Assembly: GCA_015655125.1 (NCBI GenBank) | Contig: JAATFP010000060.1 | Location: 1 to 39,315, forward strand | Direction of reading: 5' to 3' | Origin: Chitinophagales bacterium | GTDB lineage: Bacteria; Bacteroidota; Bacteroidia; Chitinophagales; Chitinophagaceae | Length of the DNA stretch: 39,315 bases | Shown here: positions 36,069 through 39,315 of the stretch, one piece after another | Position numbering within the stretch: position 1 is the first letter of the stretch | Layout of the letters: the number at the start of each line of letters is the position of its first letter | The notes under the pieces: generated by a model | What the model was told of the DNA's origin: nothing | Seen by the model: the letters and a program-made list of their open reading frames with translations, nothing else | The model's database searches: none | Program-made: the position numbers and the translations under genes

Positions 36069-36533
36069 TCATCGCAACGCCTCCCACGCGTTGATGATCT
36101 CTTCCGCATGCTGCTTACTCTTAGGCTTCAAAAACACTTTCCGCACCACACCTTTTTCATCGATCAAAAAAGTAGTGCGATGCAATCCCATGTACTTCCT
36201 TCCATACAATTGCTTTTCGCCCCAAACGCCGTATTTATCAATGATCGCGTGGTTTACATCCGCGATCAGCGGGAAAGGCAGCTCATATTTTACTTCAAAT
36301 CTTTTATGCTGTACCGCATCGTCCGGACTTATACCCAGCACTTCAAAACCTTTGTGTTTGAGCAGTCCGAAATTATCGCGGAGATTGCATGCCTGTACCG
36401 TGCAGGTGGGCGTAAGATCTGCCGGGTAAAAATAAAGCACGATTTTTTTGCCTTTATAATCCGATAGCGAGATCGTATTTCCATCCTGATCTTTCCCTTT
36501 GAATGCGGGCGCTTTGGTGTTTTCTGTAAGCAT
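36069..36533 (-). CDS. bcp: Thioredoxin-dependent peroxiredoxin, Bcp/PrxQ type
   Basis: The 154-residue protein has the PrxQ active site TPTCTVQACNLRD with peroxidatic C44 and resolving C49 four residues later, which marks the Bcp subfamily. The opening KAPAFKGKDQDGNTISLSDY and the later RTTFLIDEKGVVRKVF are standard. It reduces hydrogen peroxide and organic hydroperoxides with electrons from thioredoxin in the cytoplasm. The motif has T43 and V46 where many homologs have G and K or R, a conservative change. The upstream gap is filled by a family A element, so any promoter must lie within or near it. Confidence 0.95.
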   Translation of the reverse strand: MLTENTKAPAFKGKDQDGNTISLSDYKGKKIVLYFYPADLTPTCTVQACNLRDNFGLLKHKGFEVLGISPDDAVQHKRFEVKYELPFPLIADVNHAIIDKYGVWGEKQLYGRKYMGLHRTTFLIDEKGVVRKVFLKPKSKQHAEEIINAWEALR

Positions 36534-36552
36534 GATGATGTTTTTATTTTTG

Positions 36553-36695
36553 ATCGCAGATTTATTTTCACCTTCGGTGAAGTGATTACAGGATTACACA
36601 GATTGGATTTTGCTTCGCAAAATATCGCGGAGATATTAGCGAAACTCAATCTGCGTAATCATCTGATCAATTGCGAAGCAATTAAAATCTGCGAT
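36553..36695. repeat. Complete family A palindromic element, shortest copy
   Basis: Outer arms atcgcagattt (36553-36563) and aaatctgcgat (36685-36695) enclose caccttcggtg (36570-36580), ttttgcttcgcaaaa (36608-36622) and inner arms ggattacacagatt and aatctgcgtaatc. It spans nearly the whole gap between bcp and the broken M23 gene. Confidence 0.7.
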
Positions 36696-36699
36696 AACC

Positions 36700-38414
36700 C
36701 TATCGTGTAAAATTATATATCCTCTCCGTCTTATTCCCCACCTGATCCTCTGCCACCACTCTTAATTCATGTTCACCCGGGCCGCATCTTTCATCAAATT
36801 TGTAAATGAAATTACGGCCCTTGTCATTGCTGAACCGCAGCCACTTTCCATCAAGATAGGCGTTGAAGCTATTCAGCTCTTCGGTGTTATCCGTTACCGT
36901 AAAAATGATGCGGGTAAGTTTTGCGGCATTCATTCCGTTTACCAACCCCTTGCTTACGATCACTGGCGCAACATTGTCGATCAGCAGATGAAAATTGCCA
37001 AACTCACGGAATTTTGCTTTGTACCAGCCGTTTTCATAGACGGCTTTTTTAAAATCGTTTTTTGCGCCATATTCCCGCTCCATTACGATCTTGCCGGTAT
37101 CGCCAACGGAAAAATCACGTTTTATCTTCACCGGAAAATTTACGTTCACCGGTACCGTAGCATTGTGCAACGAATACACGATGCCCGCTGAAGTAAGCGC
37201 TTCCGAATATTTAAAAGTAAATGAATCGTAGACCGCATTTTCAGGCATGTAAAAACTCACGCTGCTGTTTTCGAAGATGTTGATAAATCCCGGTTGAAAT
37301 TTTTTAACGCCAACAACCGGGTTGTTCCTTTCACTCACTTCTCCACGGCTCAACGAAAACTGTATAGTAGAAGTATTGCCTCCGGCATCGGATACATCCA
37401 CTTTTATATCGTGCGGATCTTCGTTTGACAAAGTGACCACCCCATTGCCTGCATCTGTTTTGTAAATGCCCCACGTATATCCAGGCAGGCGCGACAGGTG
37501 CTGCAGCCATGGCCCGCCACCGGCGCGGGTTTTGTAATCGATGTGAGCATTGAGTGCGCGGGTTTCATCGTAGGTAATGCCATCTATCTGGAAGCCGGAA
37601 ATCGCTTTTGCGTTATCGTACAATACCGCTTCGTAAATACCATTCTGATTGGTGCTGCCGGTGTAACGATCCCAGGCTGTAATGGCAAAACTTACTTTAT
37701 CAGTGTTTACCTTGAGGCTCCCGCCGGCAACTGTGTAAACACCATTTATTTTTTTCAGCGGGTAAATTTTAGGTGATTGTTCGTACGTGCTGTAGCGCCT
37801 GTCGTATACTGCAAGGCGCAGCAGATCCGGCGCGATATTGTCCTGTAAAGGGAACCCAAACAGCAATGGATTCAGCACTTTATCGGTTTTCGTATCGCGT
37901 ATCTCAAAATGCATATGCGGCCTTGAGAGCCGCCGGTGTTGCCGCTGTAAGCAATCATGTCGCCTTTGGAAACCTTGAGCAGGTTTGCCGGCACATCAAT
38001 AAACACGGCCCATTGCTGCAATTTATACTGCTGGTCGGTGATGTATTTTTCTATCGCGGCATTGAAGTCGTTGAGATGCGCATATAAAGTGGTGAGCCCA
38101 TTTGGATGGTTGATGTAAATGCATCTTCCAAAACCGAAAGGCTCGATCTTTATTTTAGCTACGTATCCATCGGCTGCAGCAAGCACGGGCCGGTTTTCTT
38201 TCTGATCCGTGCGGCAATCCAGGCCCATGTGATAATGGTTAGGGCGCAACTCGCCAAAATTGGCGGCCAGCCCGATTTTTGCATCTACCGGCCATTGAAA
38301 ATAATTCTGCGGGTAATTTTTTTTGGGGAAATATTGTGCGCGCGCGGCTGTTGTTGCGCCGCCTATAAAAAAAAAGGTTATAATAAAACTATGCAGGAAA
38401 TACTTTAATTTCAT
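36700..38414 (-). pseudogene. M23 family metallopeptidase gene broken by a one-base deletion in the zinc motif
   Basis: Two minus-strand frames form one gene. The first (38414 to 37872) has a signal peptide ending AARAQ, the WPVDAKIGLAANFGELRPNH segment and H62-M-G-L-D66 of the M23 site, then GDMIAYSGNTGGSQG. There the family expects PHMHFE, but the frame reads RICILRY. The second frame (from 37914) starts exactly at MHFEIRDTKTDKVLNPLLFG and continues about 400 residues with Ig-like beta domains. Adding one C in the ggcc at 37919-37922 restores SQGPHMHFE. The joined product would be about 571 residues, the usual size of this exported Bacteroidota M23 type. Either a real loss-of-function mutation or a sequencing error; no slippery heptamer supports programmed frameshifting. 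Confidence 0.88.
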
Positions 38415-38503
38415 TTTTCAAATGTAACGAATGTATGATCGTTGAAGTATAACCGACCATCTTTTTCAGGCTTTCGGATGTTAATTATCATCCAATAAAC
38501 AAC

Positions 38504-38567
38504 GTCAGCCTGAACTTGCTGAAGGCATGGCTTTTGGACCCCGCCCTCGACAGACTCAGGCTGGCAG
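38504..38567. repeat. Family B palindrome, diverged copy
   Basis: gtcagcctgaacttgctgaa (38504-38523) is mirrored by tcgacagactcaggctggc (38547-38565) across a short core. Compared with 29781-29877 the arm order is reversed, the cagcctga end facing out. Confidence 0.55.
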
Positions 38568-38635
38568 AAAGCTAAAAACATCATAGATCATATCCATAAA
38601 TTATACATCATCCATATTTTTAACTAAACTTAAAT

Positions 38636-39315
38636 GCTGTGAAAACATTTTATTTATCTGCACTGGGGCTTTTATTTTCGGCAACCCTTTCTGCACAGGA
38701 TTGTGAGGTACTTGTTCCCGCATTGCAGGGAAAATACTCCGGCGATTGCAAAAGCAAAAAAGCCAACGGCATCGGAAAAGCTGAAGGAACGGATACCTAC
38801 GATGGCAACTTCAAAAACGGTTATCCTGCAGGGGAAGGAACCTACACCTTTAAAAACGGCGATTACTATAAAGGAAATTTTAAGAAAGGCGTAAAAGATG
38901 GCAAGGGTGAGTTTCATTATAAACGCGCCACGGAAGACAGCGTGGTACTCGGTTATTGGAAAAACGACACGTATATTGGAAATTATCTCAACGCGTCTTC
39001 GCTGGAAAAAAAATCCCAGGGAATGTATAATGTTGAAATACACGAAGAAGCCGGCCAGAGCGGAAAACTCGTCATCATTTCCGAGAACCAGATCAAAGCC
39101 AATTCTCTCGGATCCAATACACAGCCGGTAATACCCGTGATCACTTATATAGATATCAAAGATGGCGGCACTTTTGAACGCGAAGAAAAAGTTACCCTGC
39201 CGAGAGCTTCCAGCTATACTTTGTATGGTGTAAAATTTCCGTTTCATGCCGTTGTGCATTACCAGACGGAAGAATTTGAAGTAATCATTTCCAAACCGGG
39301 AAGCTGGAGGATCAA
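38636..39315 (+). CDS. Exported MORN-repeat protein, 3' end outside the window
   Basis: An open frame from the ATG at 38636 runs to the right edge with 226 full codons. Residues 1-21 form a signal peptide (MLKTFYLSAL start, ending LSAQ). Residues about 45-96 hold MORN-type repeats: GIGKAEGTDTYDGNFKNG, GEGTYTFKNGDYYKGNFKKG and GKGEFHYK. The following part, to residue 226, has beta character and no family I recognise. MORN repeats mediate protein or membrane contact; secreted examples in Bacteroidota lack a known role. The start is chosen because an in-frame stop lies a few codons upstream. Confidence 0.85.

Noticed and set aside
37872..37960. Programmed -1 frameshift in the M23 gene
   Set aside because: No X XXY YYZ slippery heptamer is present at the junction, and the break falls in a catalytic motif, so mutation or sequencing error is more likely.

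Overview
The window reads as a chromosomal segment of a Bacteroidota bacterium, most likely family Chitinophagaceae or a close relative. The grounds are two secreted proteins with type IX secretion (T9SS) sorting tails, promoters of the TTTG/TTG-N19-22-TAnnTTTG type in place of sigma70 boxes, gene orders typical of the phylum (alaS / M23 peptidase / MerR regulator, and birA / rsfS / ftsH / LUD protein), and lipoprotein and signal-peptide styles usual there. No rRNA, tRNA, CRISPR array, phage or IS element was seen. The assignment is inference from these features, not from a database search.

Layout. 1-2919 (-): a secreted pappalysin-type metalloprotease cut by the left window edge. 3044-4333 (-): enolase. 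4773-9810: a type III restriction-modification cassette, with a divergent XRE regulator, mod, res and a small membrane-anchored protein, closed by a strong terminator. 9811-10635: a gene-free stretch that may encode a minus-strand small RNA. 10636-14991 (-): a very large modular GH16 glucanase with a T9SS tail. 15341-21740: an RluE-like pseudouridine synthase, a lipoprotein, a GH3/beta-lactamase fusion for cell-wall turnover, a PH-like membrane protein, a bestrophin channel and a GNAT acetyltransferase. 21832-26845: alaS (-), then an M23 peptidase and a MerR-type regulator (+). 27009-31956: thioredoxin-like protein, MscS channel, secreted beta-propeller-like protein, LpxH-type hydrolase, gamma-glutamylcyclotransferase-like protein and LUD protein. 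32192-35609: ftsH and rsfS (-) divergent from birA (+). 35678-38414: a tiny HExxH protein, Bcp peroxiredoxin and an M23 peptidase gene broken by a one-base deletion exactly at its HxH zinc motif. 38636-end: a MORN-repeat protein cut by the right edge.

What stands out is the intergenic DNA. Many of the gaps hold an imperfect palindrome, and these fall into several distinct families: large elements ending in atcgcagattt / aaatctgcgat (4434, 25807, 31987, 36553), ttcgacaagctcag elements (24681, 29781, 38504), a 25-bp-period array of small hairpins (21101-21241), and AT-rich tta repeats. One AT-rich repeat unit lies in frame inside alaS, matching an intergenic copy at 32 of 36 positions by eye. 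The cellular genes are mostly housekeeping (glycolysis, translation, envelope maintenance, proteolysis). The accessory content is the restriction system and the two secreted T9SS enzymes for external protein and glucan breakdown.
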